Source: Pseudomonas sp. W4I3 (GTDB taxonomy: Bacteria > Pseudomonadota > Gammaproteobacteria > Pseudomonadales > Pseudomonadaceae). From it: a DNA stretch of 64,000 nt. The notes under the pieces were generated by a model. That model ran no database searches. It was given only the letters and a program-made list of their open reading frames with translations, and was not told the origin of the DNA. Position 1 is the first letter of the stretch, and every line of letters starts with the position of its first letter. The position numbers and the translations under genes were made by a program. The DNA is taken from contig NZ_JAUSXS010000001.1 of the NCBI RefSeq assembly GCF_030816195.1, positions 5,851,501-5,915,500 on the forward strand, in the 5' to 3' direction. This document shows positions 1 through 8,211 of the stretch, piece by piece.

Positions 1-780
1 CCAGTGGCCTTCAATCGCGGCGATTTTTGCCGGTTGATGCTTCAGGGTGTTGAGCCCGTGGAAGTCGCCGATCACCGCCTGGATAGGCGCAACGATCAAC
101 GCCATCCACATTGCCATCGAGAGCATTTTGCGTATCGCCGGGTTGTCCTTGCCACGCAGCAGGTGCCAGGCCGCCGATGAGCCGACAAAGAACGCCGTGG
201 CGACGAACGCCGCAGTGGCCATGTGCGCCAGACGGTAGGGGAACGATGGGTTGAAGACCACGGCGAACCAATCGGTGGGGATCACTCGGCCATCGACAAT
301 TTCAAAGCCTTGGGGCGTCTGCATCCAGCTATTGGACGAGAGAATCCAGAAGGTCGAGATCAGCGTACCGATGGCCACCATCACGGTGGAGAAGAAGTGC
401 AGGTTGCGCCCCACCTTGTTCCAGCCGAACAGCATCACGCCGAGGAAGCCTGCCTCGAGGAAGAACGCCGTGAGCACTTCGTACGTCAGCAACGGCCCGG
501 TGACGGCGCCGGCGAAGTCCGAGAAACGGCTCCAGTTGGTGCCGAACTGATAGGCCATGACCAGTCCGGAGACCACGCCCATGCCGAAGTTGACGGCAAA
601 GATCTTCGACCAGAAATGGTAGAGGTCACGGTAGGTGTCGTTGCGGGTCTTGAGCCACAAGCCCTCCAGCACCGCAAGGTAACTGGCCAGGCCGATGGTG
701 ATCGCCGGGAACAGGATGTGAAACGAGATGGTGAACGCAAATTGAATTCGGGCGAGATCTAGCGCCTCCAAACCGAACAT
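1..780 (-). CDS. cioA: Cytochrome bd-type ubiquinol oxidase subunit I (CioA/CydA), 5' part only
   Basis: First 260 codons, on the minus strand, of the large subunit of a bd-type quinol oxidase, a membrane terminal oxidase that reduces O2 to water with electrons from quinol. The gene runs off the left edge. The start is the ATG at 778-780. The N-terminus MFGLEALDLARIQFAFTISF leads into His21, the expected haem b595 ligand, and later come NSWMQTPQGFEI and, at residues 244-260, the family motif NTLKHQPAKIAAIEGHW that precedes the quinol loop. The start MFGLEALDLARIQFAF is typical of the Pseudomonas cyanide-insensitive oxidase CioA rather than enteric CydA, but the Q-loop that would separate them lies outside the window. 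A perfect ANR box lies upstream. Confidence 0.93.
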   Translation of the reverse strand, partial: MFGLEALDLARIQFAFTISFHILFPAITIGLASYLAVLEGLWLKTRNDTYRDLYHFWSKIFAVNFGMGVVSGLVMAYQFGTNWSRFSDFAGAVTGPLLTYEVLTAFFLEAGFLGVMLFGWNKVGRNLHFFSTVMVAIGTLISTFWILSSNSWMQTPQGFEIVDGRVIPTDWFAVVFNPSFPYRLAHMATAAFVATAFFVGSSAAWHLLRGKDNPAIRKMLSMAMWMALIVAPIQAVIGDFHGLNTLKHQPAKIAAIEGHW

Positions 781-1099
781 AAGTCTTCCTCTGTCAGGTA
801 ATACCGGCTGCGGGCTGGGAGCCTGCACCCACTGCCCCCACGGGATATGGAGTGTGGCGAATTTCAATTCGTTTCTTTTTTTACCCGTCACGCAGGGAAT
901 CAGGCCTTTCGGCCGCCAGAGCAATCCCGATACAGGCGTTGATCTGGATCAAGCATCGTTGAAAGAGTAGTCCCATTTCCGATGTCCGGTTATGTGGTCT
1001 TTTGCCGCGTGACAGCCTGCCTCACCTCGGTTATTGCAACTCTTTGTTACAACACAATGCTAATCTCGCCGTTCCTTTCGGCCCCGACCTGTACTCCCA
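781..1099. promoter_or_regulatory. Divergent intergenic region between cioA and the MFS gene
   Basis: This 319-base spacer separates the divergently transcribed oxidase and MFS genes. It holds the ANR/FNR box listed separately. I see no credible short ORF or RNA hairpin with a T-run. Promoters for both directions must lie here, but no single -35/-10 pair stands out convincingly. Confidence 0.6.
939..952. promoter_or_regulatory. ANR/FNR binding site
   Basis: TTGATCTGGATCAA is a perfect match to the FNR/ANR consensus TTGAT-N4-ATCAA. It lies about 160 bases upstream of the oxidase start and about 150 bases upstream of the MFS start. In Pseudomonas the O2-sensing regulator ANR controls the bd/CIO oxidase (repression at very low O2 is known for P. 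aeruginosa cioAB), so the oxidase is the likelier target. The site itself is read directly; the direction of control is inference. Confidence 0.8.
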
Positions 1100-2350
1100 A
1101 TGCCTAGCGAACCCGCGTTGCTGTTACGTCACCACCGCCCTTTCATCGCGTTCTGGCTCGCGCGGATCTTTACCGCCAGCGGCTTCCAGATGCTGACCGT
1201 GGCCATCGGCTGGAACCTCTATCAACTGACCGGCAATGTGCTGGACCTGGGGTTGGTCGGCCTGGTGGAGTTCGTGCCGCGCGTGCTGTTCATGCTGCAC
1301 ACCGGGCATGTGGCCGATCGCTATGAGCGGCGTAAAGTCGCCGCCATCTGCCAGACCGTACAGGCGCTGATTGCCCTGTCTTTGGCCATCGGCGGCCTGA
1401 CCGGCAACGTGACCCGCGAGATGATCTTCATCCTCGCCTTCCTGCTGGGCGCCGCGCGCTCATTCGAAATGCCCACCACCCAGGCCCTGCTGCCGAGCAT
1501 CGTGCCCAGCGCGCTGTTCCCACGAGCCGTGGCCTCATCACAATCGGCGCAGCAATTGGCGACCATCGTCGCCCCGGCCCTCGGCGGCTTGCTCTATGCG
1601 TTCGGCAGCGTCTGGGTATACGGCCCCACCGTGGTGCTGTACCTGATCGCCTGCGTGCTGACCTTGAACCTGCCGGCCCGCCAGACGCCGCTGAACAAAG
1701 GCAAGGCCACCCTGGACTCGCTGCTGGCCGGGATTCGCTTTATCCGCAGCCGACCAGACATCCTCGGCGCAATTTCCCTGGACTTGTTCGCCGTGCTGCT
1801 GGGCGGCGCCACTGCGTTATTGCCGGTGTTCGCCAAGGACATCCTGTTGACCGGCGCCTGGGGCCTGGGCCTGTTGCGCTCGGCACCGGCGGTGGGGGCA
1901 CTGCTGATGTCACTGTGGCTGGCGCGCTATGCGGTGGACCGCAAAGTCGGCCGCGTGATGTTCACGGCAGTCGGTGTGTTCGGCGTGGCGACCATCGCGT
2001 TCGGGCTGTCGACGTCATTCTGGTTCTCCCTGGCGGTGCTGGTGGTGCTGGGCGCGGCGGACATGATCAGCATGGTGATCCGTGCGTCGTTCGTGCAGCT
2101 GGAAACGCCGGACGAGATGCGCGGCCGGGTGAGTGCGGTCAACGGCTTGTTTATCGGGGCGTCCAATCAACTGGGTGAGTTCGAATCAGGAATTACCGCC
2201 CACTGGTTCGGCACCGTACCCGCCGTGGTCATGGGCGGGATTGGTACGCTGGTGGTGACGGGGGTATGGATCAAGCTGTTCCCGACCCTGGCCAATCGAG
2301 ACCGCATGCATGTGCCGGTGGAAGAAACGGCCTTGAAAACCACCGCCTGA
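1100..2350 (+). CDS. MFS transporter, EntS-like (MFS_3) exporter
   Basis: A 416-residue major facilitator protein with about twelve hydrophobic segments, starting MPSEPALLLRHHRPFIAFWL. The loop between helices 2 and 3 carries the MFS signature GHVADRYERRKV (about residues 72-83). The sequence resembles the MFS_3 group, which includes the enterobactin exporter EntS, and members usually export small molecules or siderophores. No siderophore genes are nearby, so the substrate is unknown. No good Shine-Dalgarno precedes the ATG. The gene ends just before a REPIN that could act as its transcription end. Confidence 0.85.
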   Translation: MPSEPALLLRHHRPFIAFWLARIFTASGFQMLTVAIGWNLYQLTGNVLDLGLVGLVEFVPRVLFMLHTGHVADRYERRKVAAICQTVQALIALSLAIGGLTGNVTREMIFILAFLLGAARSFEMPTTQALLPSIVPSALFPRAVASSQSAQQLATIVAPALGGLLYAFGSVWVYGPTVVLYLIACVLTLNLPARQTPLNKGKATLDSLLAGIRFIRSRPDILGAISLDLFAVLLGGATALLPVFAKDILLTGAWGLGLLRSAPAVGALLMSLWLARYAVDRKVGRVMFTAVGVFGVATIAFGLSTSFWFSLAVLVVLGAADMISMVIRASFVQLETPDEMRGRVSAVNGLFIGASNQLGEFESGITAHWFGTVPAVVMGGIGTLVVTGVWIKLFPTLANRDRMHVPVEETALKTTA

Positions 2351-2372
2351 CCCGCCCTGACAATAAGGTCAA

Positions 2373-2463
2373 ATGTGGGAGGGGGCTTGCCCCCGATAGC
2401 GGTAGATCAGTCACATCATGATCGTCTGACACTCCGTCATCGGGGGCAAGCCCCCTCCCACAT
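2373..2463. repeat. REPIN (inverted pair of REP sequences)
   Basis: Two REP copies in opposite orientation (ATGTGGGAGGGGGCTTGC at the left, its reverse complement at the right) flank a spacer of about 45 bases. The whole 91-base unit can fold into a long hairpin. It lies between the convergent ends of the MFS gene and the Moco subunit gene. The same family recurs at 28.3, 45.0, 47.6, 57.5 and 61.6 kb. Confidence 0.93.
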
Positions 2464-2481
2464 AGGTTACGCGCTGTTTTT

Positions 2482-4665
2482 TTAGAGCACCTTGTCCAGG
2501 GTGATCGGAAATTCCCTTACCCGCTTGCCGGTGGCGTGATAAATCGCGTTCGCCACCGCCGCCGCAACCCCGACAATGCCGATCTCGCCGACGCCCTTGG
2601 ACCCCAGCGCATTGACCACTTCGTCGTGCTCTTCGACAAACACCACGTCAATCTCGCCAATATCGGCGTTCACCGGGACGTGGTACTCGGCCAGGCTGTG
2701 GTTCATATAGCGCCCCAGCTGATGGTCAATCTGGGTCTCTTCGTGCAGCGCCATGCCAATGCCCCACACCACCCCGCCGAGGATCTGGCTGCGCGCCATT
2801 TTCGGGTTGACCACGCGCCCGGCCGCAATCGCACTGACCACGCGGCTGACCTTGATGGTGCCGAGGTCCTCATCCACCCGTACTTCGACGAATACCGCCG
2901 AGTGAGTGGCGGTGGCATAGCCTTCACGCTTCTTGTCGGGCTCGCTGTCGACCTGCACCTCCAGCGCGTCTTCACCGCTGTCCTTGACCAACTGGGCCAA
3001 CGAGACACTCACGTCGCCGGTACGCAACTGGCCGTCTTCGAACCGAACGGTTTGAGCATCCTTGAACACCGGATACACCTGCCGAGCGGTCGCCAGCAGC
3101 TTGGCATTGAGTGCCTCACAGGCCTGTTGCACGGCGGTGCCGACGGACGACACGGTAAATGAGCCGCCCTGCAGCGGCGCCGTGGGCAAAGACGAATCGC
3201 CCAGCAGAAAGCTGACGTCGGCCATCGCCACGCCACTGGCCTGAGCGGCGATCTGGGTCATCACGGTGTAAGTGCCCGTGCCGATATCAGTGGTGGCGCT
3301 GCTGACGGTGAGTTTGCCCTGTGCATCGATGCGCGCCTTGGCGCTGGCTTTCATCTGCATGGCTTCCCACACGCCACCGGCCATGCCCCAGCCGATCAAC
3401 TGGCGGCCGTCGCGCATGCTGCGCGGCTCGGGGTTGCGCTGGCTCCAGCCAAAACGCTCGGCGCCTTCGCTGTAGCACTCGCGCAGGGCTTTGCTTGACC
3501 AGGGTTTGTCTTCGTTCTGGTTACGCTCGGCATAGTTGATCAGGCGCAGTTGCACCGGGTCGATGGCCAGCGCGCAGGCCAGTTCGTCCATCGCGCATTC
3601 CAGGCCGAGCACGCCCAAGGCGGCGCCGGGGGCGCGCATATCCAGCGGGGTGTAGACGTCCAGCGGCACCAGCTTGTAGGTCAACTGCACGTTATCGCAG
3701 TGGTAGAGCATGCCGCTCCATTCCACCACGTGTTCGCTGAAATCCTCGAAGCGTGAAGTCTGGCCAATCGCGGTATGCCCCAGGGCCAGCAAGCGCCCAT
3801 TGGCGGCGGCGCCCATTTGCAAGCGCTGCAAGGTGCGCGGGCGATAACCGAAGGTGAACATCTGTTGGCGGGTCAAGGTCACGCGCACCGAGCGCTTAAG
3901 CGCCAGCGAGGCCATCACCGCCAGCGGCAGTTGGTACTGCGGGCGCAGGCCCGAACCAAAGGCGCCACCGACGAACGCGGCGAAGACGCGTACCTGGCTT
4001 TTATCCAGGCCGAACACTTTTTGCACATAGGACTGACAGTTCTGCGGGCCCTGGGTCTTATCGTGGATATGCAGGGTGCCGTCGGGCTGGTACAGCACGG
4101 TACTGGCGTGAGGCTCCATCGGGTTGTGGTGTTCGATGGGCGTGCTGTAGTGCAAGTCGAGGCTGATGGCGGCACCGGCCCACTCGGCCTGGAAATTGCC
4201 ACGCGGTCCGGGCGGTGTCTGGGGCGAAGGGTGGGCCAGTTCCTGCCGGGTGATCAGGTCCGTTTCGAAGGCTTCGGCCGCGTATTCGATGTCGACCAGC
4301 GAGCCCGCATGCCGCGCCAATTCCAGGTTATCGGCGAGCACCAGGGCCAGGGGCTGGCCGCTGTAGAGCACGCGGTCGTTGTACAGCGGACGAAACGGCG
4401 AGCCGTCGGCGGCGTCCGCATCGGCGAAGGCATCGTCGTAGCTGGCGATTTTCGGGCGGTTGAGGTGATCAATCACCGCCACCACGCCCGGCAGGGCCAA
4501 GGCCCGGGAGGTATCAATGCGAATGACCCGGCCTTTGGCGATCGTGCTCGACACGACGCTGCCATGCAGCAGGCCGTCCTCGGGAAATTCACCGGCATAG
4601 CGCGCTTTGCCGGTGACCTTGAGCAGACCGTCGACACGGTCCAGGGGTTTGCCGATGGCGCTCAT
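2482..4665 (-). CDS. Molybdopterin-binding subunit of a xanthine dehydrogenase-family oxidoreductase (PaoC-like)
   Basis: A 727-residue large subunit that would carry the molybdenum cofactor and hydroxylate or oxidise aldehydes or N-heterocycles. It starts MSAIGKPLDRVDGLLKVTGKA, as E. coli PaoC (YagR) proteins do, and has almost the same length. The conserved C-terminal GSKGVGEIGI around residue 695 holds the glutamate that acts as active-site base in this family. It is the last gene of a three-gene operon on the minus strand, its start overlapping the FAD-subunit stop by four bases. The substrate cannot be read from sequence; aromatic aldehydes are plausible by analogy with PaoABC. Confidence 0.93.
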   Translation of the reverse strand: MSAIGKPLDRVDGLLKVTGKARYAGEFPEDGLLHGSVVSSTIAKGRVIRIDTSRALALPGVVAVIDHLNRPKIASYDDAFADADAADGSPFRPLYNDRVLYSGQPLALVLADNLELARHAGSLVDIEYAAEAFETDLITRQELAHPSPQTPPGPRGNFQAEWAGAAISLDLHYSTPIEHHNPMEPHASTVLYQPDGTLHIHDKTQGPQNCQSYVQKVFGLDKSQVRVFAAFVGGAFGSGLRPQYQLPLAVMASLALKRSVRVTLTRQQMFTFGYRPRTLQRLQMGAAANGRLLALGHTAIGQTSRFEDFSEHVVEWSGMLYHCDNVQLTYKLVPLDVYTPLDMRAPGAALGVLGLECAMDELACALAIDPVQLRLINYAERNQNEDKPWSSKALRECYSEGAERFGWSQRNPEPRSMRDGRQLIGWGMAGGVWEAMQMKASAKARIDAQGKLTVSSATTDIGTGTYTVMTQIAAQASGVAMADVSFLLGDSSLPTAPLQGGSFTVSSVGTAVQQACEALNAKLLATARQVYPVFKDAQTVRFEDGQLRTGDVSVSLAQLVKDSGEDALEVQVDSEPDKKREGYATATHSAVFVEVRVDEDLGTIKVSRVVSAIAAGRVVNPKMARSQILGGVVWGIGMALHEETQIDHQLGRYMNHSLAEYHVPVNADIGEIDVVFVEEHDEVVNALGSKGVGEIGIVGVAAAVANAIYHATGKRVREFPITLDKVL

Positions 4666-5651
4666 GGCTGTTCTCCCGCGACCGCAGCGTCGCTCAGTGC
4701 ACGAATGATTGCGCGGCGCGCCAGCTTGATCTTGAAGCCGTTGTGTTGCAGCGGCTCGGCATCTTGCAGCAGGGCTTCGGCGGCGTCACTGAAGGTTTCG
4801 CGGCTGACCGTGCGGCCTATCAGCGAAGCTTCCACCGCGCGGTCGCGCCAGGGTTTGTGGGCCACACCGCCGAGGGCCAGGCGGGCGTCGATGATCTCGT
4901 CGCCGTCCAATTCGAGGGCAGCGGCAACCGACACCAGCGCGAAGGCATAGGAAGCACGGTCGCGGATTTTCAGGTAGTGACTGTGGCGGGCCAGGTTGTC
5001 GGCTGGCAATTCAATGGCGGTGATCAGCTCGTCGTCGGCCAACTGATTGTCGCGTTGCGGCGCATCCCCGGGCAGGCGGTGGAAGTCGGCAAACTCGATC
5101 ACCCGCGCCCCGCCGCGCCCCTCGACATGCACCCGCGCCTCCAGCGCCGCCAGGGCTACGCACATGTCCGAGGGGTGGGTAGCGACGCACTGCTCGCTGG
5201 CGCCGAGGATCGCATGAATTCGGTTCAAGCCGCTGCGCGCCGGGCAGCCGCTGCCGGGTTCGCGCTTGTTGCATGGCACCGTGGCGTCATAAAAGTAGTA
5301 GCAACGGGTGCGTTGCAGCAGGTTGCCACCGGTACTGGCCATGTTGCGCAGTTGCGGCGAGGCGCCGGCAAGAATGGCCTGGGACAGCAACGGGTAGCGC
5401 TGCTCGATCAGCGGGTGCCACGCCAGGTCGGCATTGCTCACCAGCGCGCCGATGCGCAGGCCGCCCCCGGCGGTTTCTTCGATGGCATTGAGCGGCAATC
5501 CGGTGATATCGATCAGGTGTTCGGGGCGGCTGATGTTCTCTTTCATCAGGTCCAACAGGTTGGTGCCCCCGGCAATGAAACGCGATGCCGCGCTGCTCAA
5601 ATGCACGGCTTCGTGCACATCGGCCGGTTTGCTGTAATGGAAGGGGTTCAT
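4662..5651 (-). CDS. FAD-binding subunit of molybdenum hydroxylase, with a 4Fe-4S site (PaoB-like)
   Basis: A 329-residue middle subunit that would pass electrons from the FeS subunit to FAD. I chose the ATG at 5649-5651 (MNPFHYSKPADVHEAVHL), because the open frame upstream overlaps the FeS subunit gene and has no family similarity. The FAD-binding AGGTNLLDLM lies near residue 30. A cysteine cluster (RCYYFYDATVPCNKREPGSGC, near residue 125) matches the extra 4Fe-4S site of PaoB-type subunits, absent from most xanthine dehydrogenase FAD subunits. Four-base ATGA overlaps join it to both neighbours, indicating translational coupling. Confidence 0.92.
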   Translation of the reverse strand: MNPFHYSKPADVHEAVHLSSAASRFIAGGTNLLDLMKENISRPEHLIDITGLPLNAIEETAGGGLRIGALVSNADLAWHPLIEQRYPLLSQAILAGASPQLRNMASTGGNLLQRTRCYYFYDATVPCNKREPGSGCPARSGLNRIHAILGASEQCVATHPSDMCVALAALEARVHVEGRGGARVIEFADFHRLPGDAPQRDNQLADDELITAIELPADNLARHSHYLKIRDRASYAFALVSVAAALELDGDEIIDARLALGGVAHKPWRDRAVEASLIGRTVSRETFSDAAEALLQDAEPLQHNGFKIKLARRAIIRALSDAAVAGEQP

Positions 5652-6172
5652 GGCTTGCCTCCCACATTGCTGCAGGCCGGAAGTGCTTCTTCGACGGCTG
5701 CGCGGATATTGCTGTAAGCGCCACAGCGGCACAGGTTGCCGCTCATCAATTCCTGGATGTGTGCGCTGTCGTGGGCGCGGCCTTCGTTGGCCAGGCCGAC
5801 AGCCGAACAGATCTGGCCGGGGGTGCAGTAGCCGCACTGGAAGGCGTCATGCTTGATAAAGGCTTGCTGCATGGGGTGCAGTTGGTCGCCGTCGGCCAGG
5901 CCTTCAATGGTGGTCAACTCGGCGCCGTCGCACATCACGGCCAGGGTCAGGCAGGCGTTTATGCGCTTGCCGTCCCGCAACACGGTGCAAGCGCCGCATT
6001 GGCCGTGGTCGCAGCCTTTTTTGCTGCCGACCAGATCCAGCTGTTCACGCAGCAAGTCGAGCAAGGTGGTCCAGGGCAACACACTCAATTGGCGATCCTG
6101 GCCATTCAAGGTCAAGCGTATCGGGTGGGCAACGAACGGCTGGGCCGCTGCGCCATTGGGGGTCGCGCTCAT
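5648..6172 (-). CDS. 2Fe-2S subunit of molybdenum hydroxylase (PaoA-like)
   Basis: A small electron-transfer subunit of 174 residues, the first gene of the operon. The first 2Fe-2S cluster is the plant-ferredoxin type (GCDHGQCGACTVLRDGK, then Cys in INACL). The second is the CxxC / CxC type (FQCGYCTPGQ and GNLCRCGAY). The ATG at 6170-6172 sits behind GAGGT; a GTG two codons upstream is possible. E. coli PaoA is a Tat-exported periplasmic protein with a twin-arginine leader. Here the N-terminus is only MSATPNGAAAQPF, with no such leader, so this complex is probably cytoplasmic. Confidence 0.92.
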   Translation of the reverse strand: MSATPNGAAAQPFVAHPIRLTLNGQDRQLSVLPWTTLLDLLREQLDLVGSKKGCDHGQCGACTVLRDGKRINACLTLAVMCDGAELTTIEGLADGDQLHPMQQAFIKHDAFQCGYCTPGQICSAVGLANEGRAHDSAHIQELMSGNLCRCGAYSNIRAAVEEALPACSNVGGKP

Positions 6173-6268
6173 AAACACCTCACGGGTTGGTGTACATCCG
6201 CGGCGTTCAGGAAAATCGCCGTCTCAGGGGTACGACTTCCCGGGGTTTTGAGCGTTCAAGCCAATTGA

Positions 6269-6727
6269 TCAGCGGATATTGAGCTGGGCTTTCAAGGTGT
6301 TCTGCGGGGGGTTGATCGAGGTATTGGTGAATTCGAACCAGCCCTGGGCTTGCACGTTCAGGTCAAACACATAGATGTAGCCGATCAGCTTGCCCACACG
6401 GTTGCAGGCCTCACTGATGTTTCCCACCTGGCACACCGCCGTGCGTTGCCCGTTCAACTCGGCGCCATTGAAGCGGCCCATCGGGCTATTGCCCAGGCCG
6501 ACCTCCATCACCGAGACCTTGGTGGGCCCACGGTGCTCGCACATCTGGGTGGTTTGCACCCGTTCCGGGATGGCCTCGCTGCACTTGGCCGATTCGACCT
6601 TGAACACCCGCACCTCGCTCAAGGCCGGTGCAGCCGCGCCCCATGCCGGTGCCGCGCCGAGCCACAGGCTCAGGCTCAGGCTCAGGCAAGGGATCAGAGC
6701 TAGACTCCACGCATTGGCTTTTTTCAT
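6269..6727 (-). CDS. Small secreted protein, probably DUF4879 family
   Basis: A 152-residue protein with a clear Sec signal peptide: MKKANAW, a hydrophobic stretch, then AAPAWGAAAPAL with a likely cleavage after about residue 31. The mature part has four cysteines (AKCSE, QMCEH, AVCQV, EACNR) that could form two disulfides. Length and the pattern VESAKC / CEHRGPT / GYIYVFDL suggest DUF4879, a Pseudomonas-rich family that I believe includes Bacillus YolA; I recalled this and did not search it. Function is unknown. It lies just upstream of the molybdenum hydroxylase genes on the same strand, but a spacer of about 100 bases argues against tight coupling. Confidence 0.75.
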   Translation of the reverse strand: MKKANAWSLALIPCLSLSLSLWLGAAPAWGAAAPALSEVRVFKVESAKCSEAIPERVQTTQMCEHRGPTKVSVMEVGLGNSPMGRFNGAELNGQRTAVCQVGNISEACNRVGKLIGYIYVFDLNVQAQGWFEFTNTSINPPQNTLKAQLNIR

Positions 6728-6801
6728 GCTGTCGATGACCTGCTGTTAAACGTCGGCGCAGTATGCCTCAAGGCCATGCGCCACACAGCCTCGGCTGCTG
6801 G

Positions 6802-6915
6802 TATGATGCGCCGCTTTTTCCGATCCTCTCTGAAACCACAAGCGCTTGGCGCAGTTTGTGCTTTGACTTAGAGGTCAACAAATCACGACGCAAGATAGCG
6901 TCACAGGGAGCCGGC
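6802..6915 (+). promoter_or_regulatory. Hairpin-rich 5' leader of the purine permease gene
   Basis: Downstream of a possible -10 (TATGAT, 6802-6807) three hairpins can form before the start codon. At 6837-6860 CACAA-GCGC-TTG-GCGC pairs with a 3-base bulge before TTGTG. At 6863-6878 TTGAC pairs with GTCAA around six bases. At 6887-6902 GACGC pairs with GCGTC around AAGATA. The last ends just before the Shine-Dalgarno AGGGAG. The arrangement resembles a regulatory leader, but I do not recognise a known riboswitch, and short stems can arise by chance in GC-rich DNA. Confidence 0.35.
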
Positions 6916-8211
6916 ATGCTGGAAAAGCTGTTTCAACTCAAAGCCCACAACACCAACGTGCGCACCGAGATTCTCGCGGGTATCACGACGTTCCTGGCCA
7001 TGGCCTACATCCTGTTCGTGAACCCGAGCATCCTCGGCGAAACCGGCATGGACAAAGGCGCGGTATTTGTCGCGACCTGCCTGGCGGCGGCCATCGGTTC
7101 GACCGTGATGGGCCTGATCGCCAACTACCCGATCGCCCTGGCGCCGGGCATGGGCCTCAATGCCTTCTTCACTTACACCGTGGTCCTGCACATGGGCCAC
7201 ACCTGGCAGGTTGCCTTGGGCGCGGTGTTCATTTCGGCAGTGCTGTTCTTCCTGCTGTCGATCTTTCGTATCCGTGAGTGGATCATCAACAGCATTCCCC
7301 TGCCCCTGCGTTCGGCGATTGCCGCCGGTATCGGCCTGTTCCTGGCACTGATCGCCCTGCACAACGCCGGTATCGTGGTGAGCAACCCGGCCACCATGGT
7401 CGGCCTGGGTGACCTGAAGCAACCCGCGCCGATCCTCGCCACCCTCGGTTTCGCGCTGATCGTGGCGCTGGAAGCCCTGGCCGTGCGTGGCGCCGTGCTG
7501 ATCGGCATCCTGGCGGTCACCATTGTGTCCATCGTCATGGGCTTCACCCCGTTCGGCGGCGTGACCTCGATGCCACCGTCCCTGGCCCCAACCTTCCTGC
7601 AACTGGACATCAAGGGCGCGCTGGACATCGGCCTGGTCAGCGTGATCTTCGCGTTCCTGTTCGTCGACCTGTTCGACAACTCCGGCACCCTCATCGGCGT
7701 GGCCAAGCGCGCTGGGCTGATGGGCAAGGACGGCCACATGCCGAAAATGGGCCGTGCGCTGATCGCCGACAGTACCGCGGCCATGGCCGGTTCCCTGCTG
7801 GGCACCTCGACCACCACCAGCTACATCGAATCTGCAGCCGGCGTGAGCGCCGGCGGCCGTACCGGCTTGACCGCCATCGTGGTCGCGATCCTGTTTCTGC
7901 TGGCGCTGTTCTTCTCGCCACTGGCGGCCAGCGTACCGGCCTTCGCCACCGCGCCGGCATTGTTGTTCGTGGCCGTGCTGATGACGTCGGGCCTGGCTGA
8001 AATCGACTGGGACGACATTACTGTGGCAGCGCCGGTGGTGATCACCGCCCTGGCGATGCCCTTCACTTACTCCATCGCCAACGGCATCGCCTTCGGTTTC
8101 ATCGCCTGGACCGCCATCAAGCTGCTTTCGGGCCGCTACCGTGAGCTGAACCCGGCACTGGTGATTCTGTCGATTCTGTTCGTGATCAAGCTGGGCTGGT
8201 TCAACGCATGA
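6916..8211 (+). CDS. NCS2-family (AzgA-like) purine/nucleobase permease
   Basis: A 431-residue inner-membrane permease for adenine, guanine or hypoxanthine, of the AzgA/GhxP/PurP branch. It starts MLEKLFQLKAHNTNVRTEI, the usual start of this branch. Later motifs include ANYPIALAPGMGLNAFFTYT (around residue 75), the FVDLFDNSGTLIGVAKRAG region, and GTSTTTSYIESAAG. I chose ATG 6916, behind AGGGAG, over an upstream frame that has no family similarity. The stop codon overlaps the trmA start (ATGA), so the two are probably translated from one message. The exact purine specificity cannot be read. Confidence 0.92.
   Translation: MLEKLFQLKAHNTNVRTEILAGITTFLAMAYILFVNPSILGETGMDKGAVFVATCLAAAIGSTVMGLIANYPIALAPGMGLNAFFTYTVVLHMGHTWQVALGAVFISAVLFFLLSIFRIREWIINSIPLPLRSAIAAGIGLFLALIALHNAGIVVSNPATMVGLGDLKQPAPILATLGFALIVALEALAVRGAVLIGILAVTIVSIVMGFTPFGGVTSMPPSLAPTFLQLDIKGALDIGLVSVIFAFLFVDLFDNSGTLIGVAKRAGLMGKDGHMPKMGRALIADSTAAMAGSLLGTSTTTSYIESAAGVSAGGRTGLTAIVVAILFLLALFFSPLAASVPAFATAPALLFVAVLMTSGLAEIDWDDITVAAPVVITALAMPFTYSIANGIAFGFIAWTAIKLLSGRYRELNPALVILSILFVIKLGWFNA

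Noticed and set aside
5652..5837. N-terminal extension of the FAD subunit
   Set aside because: This part of the frame overlaps the FeS subunit gene and gives Arg/Pro-rich nonsense; the family start MNPFHYSKP is at 5651.
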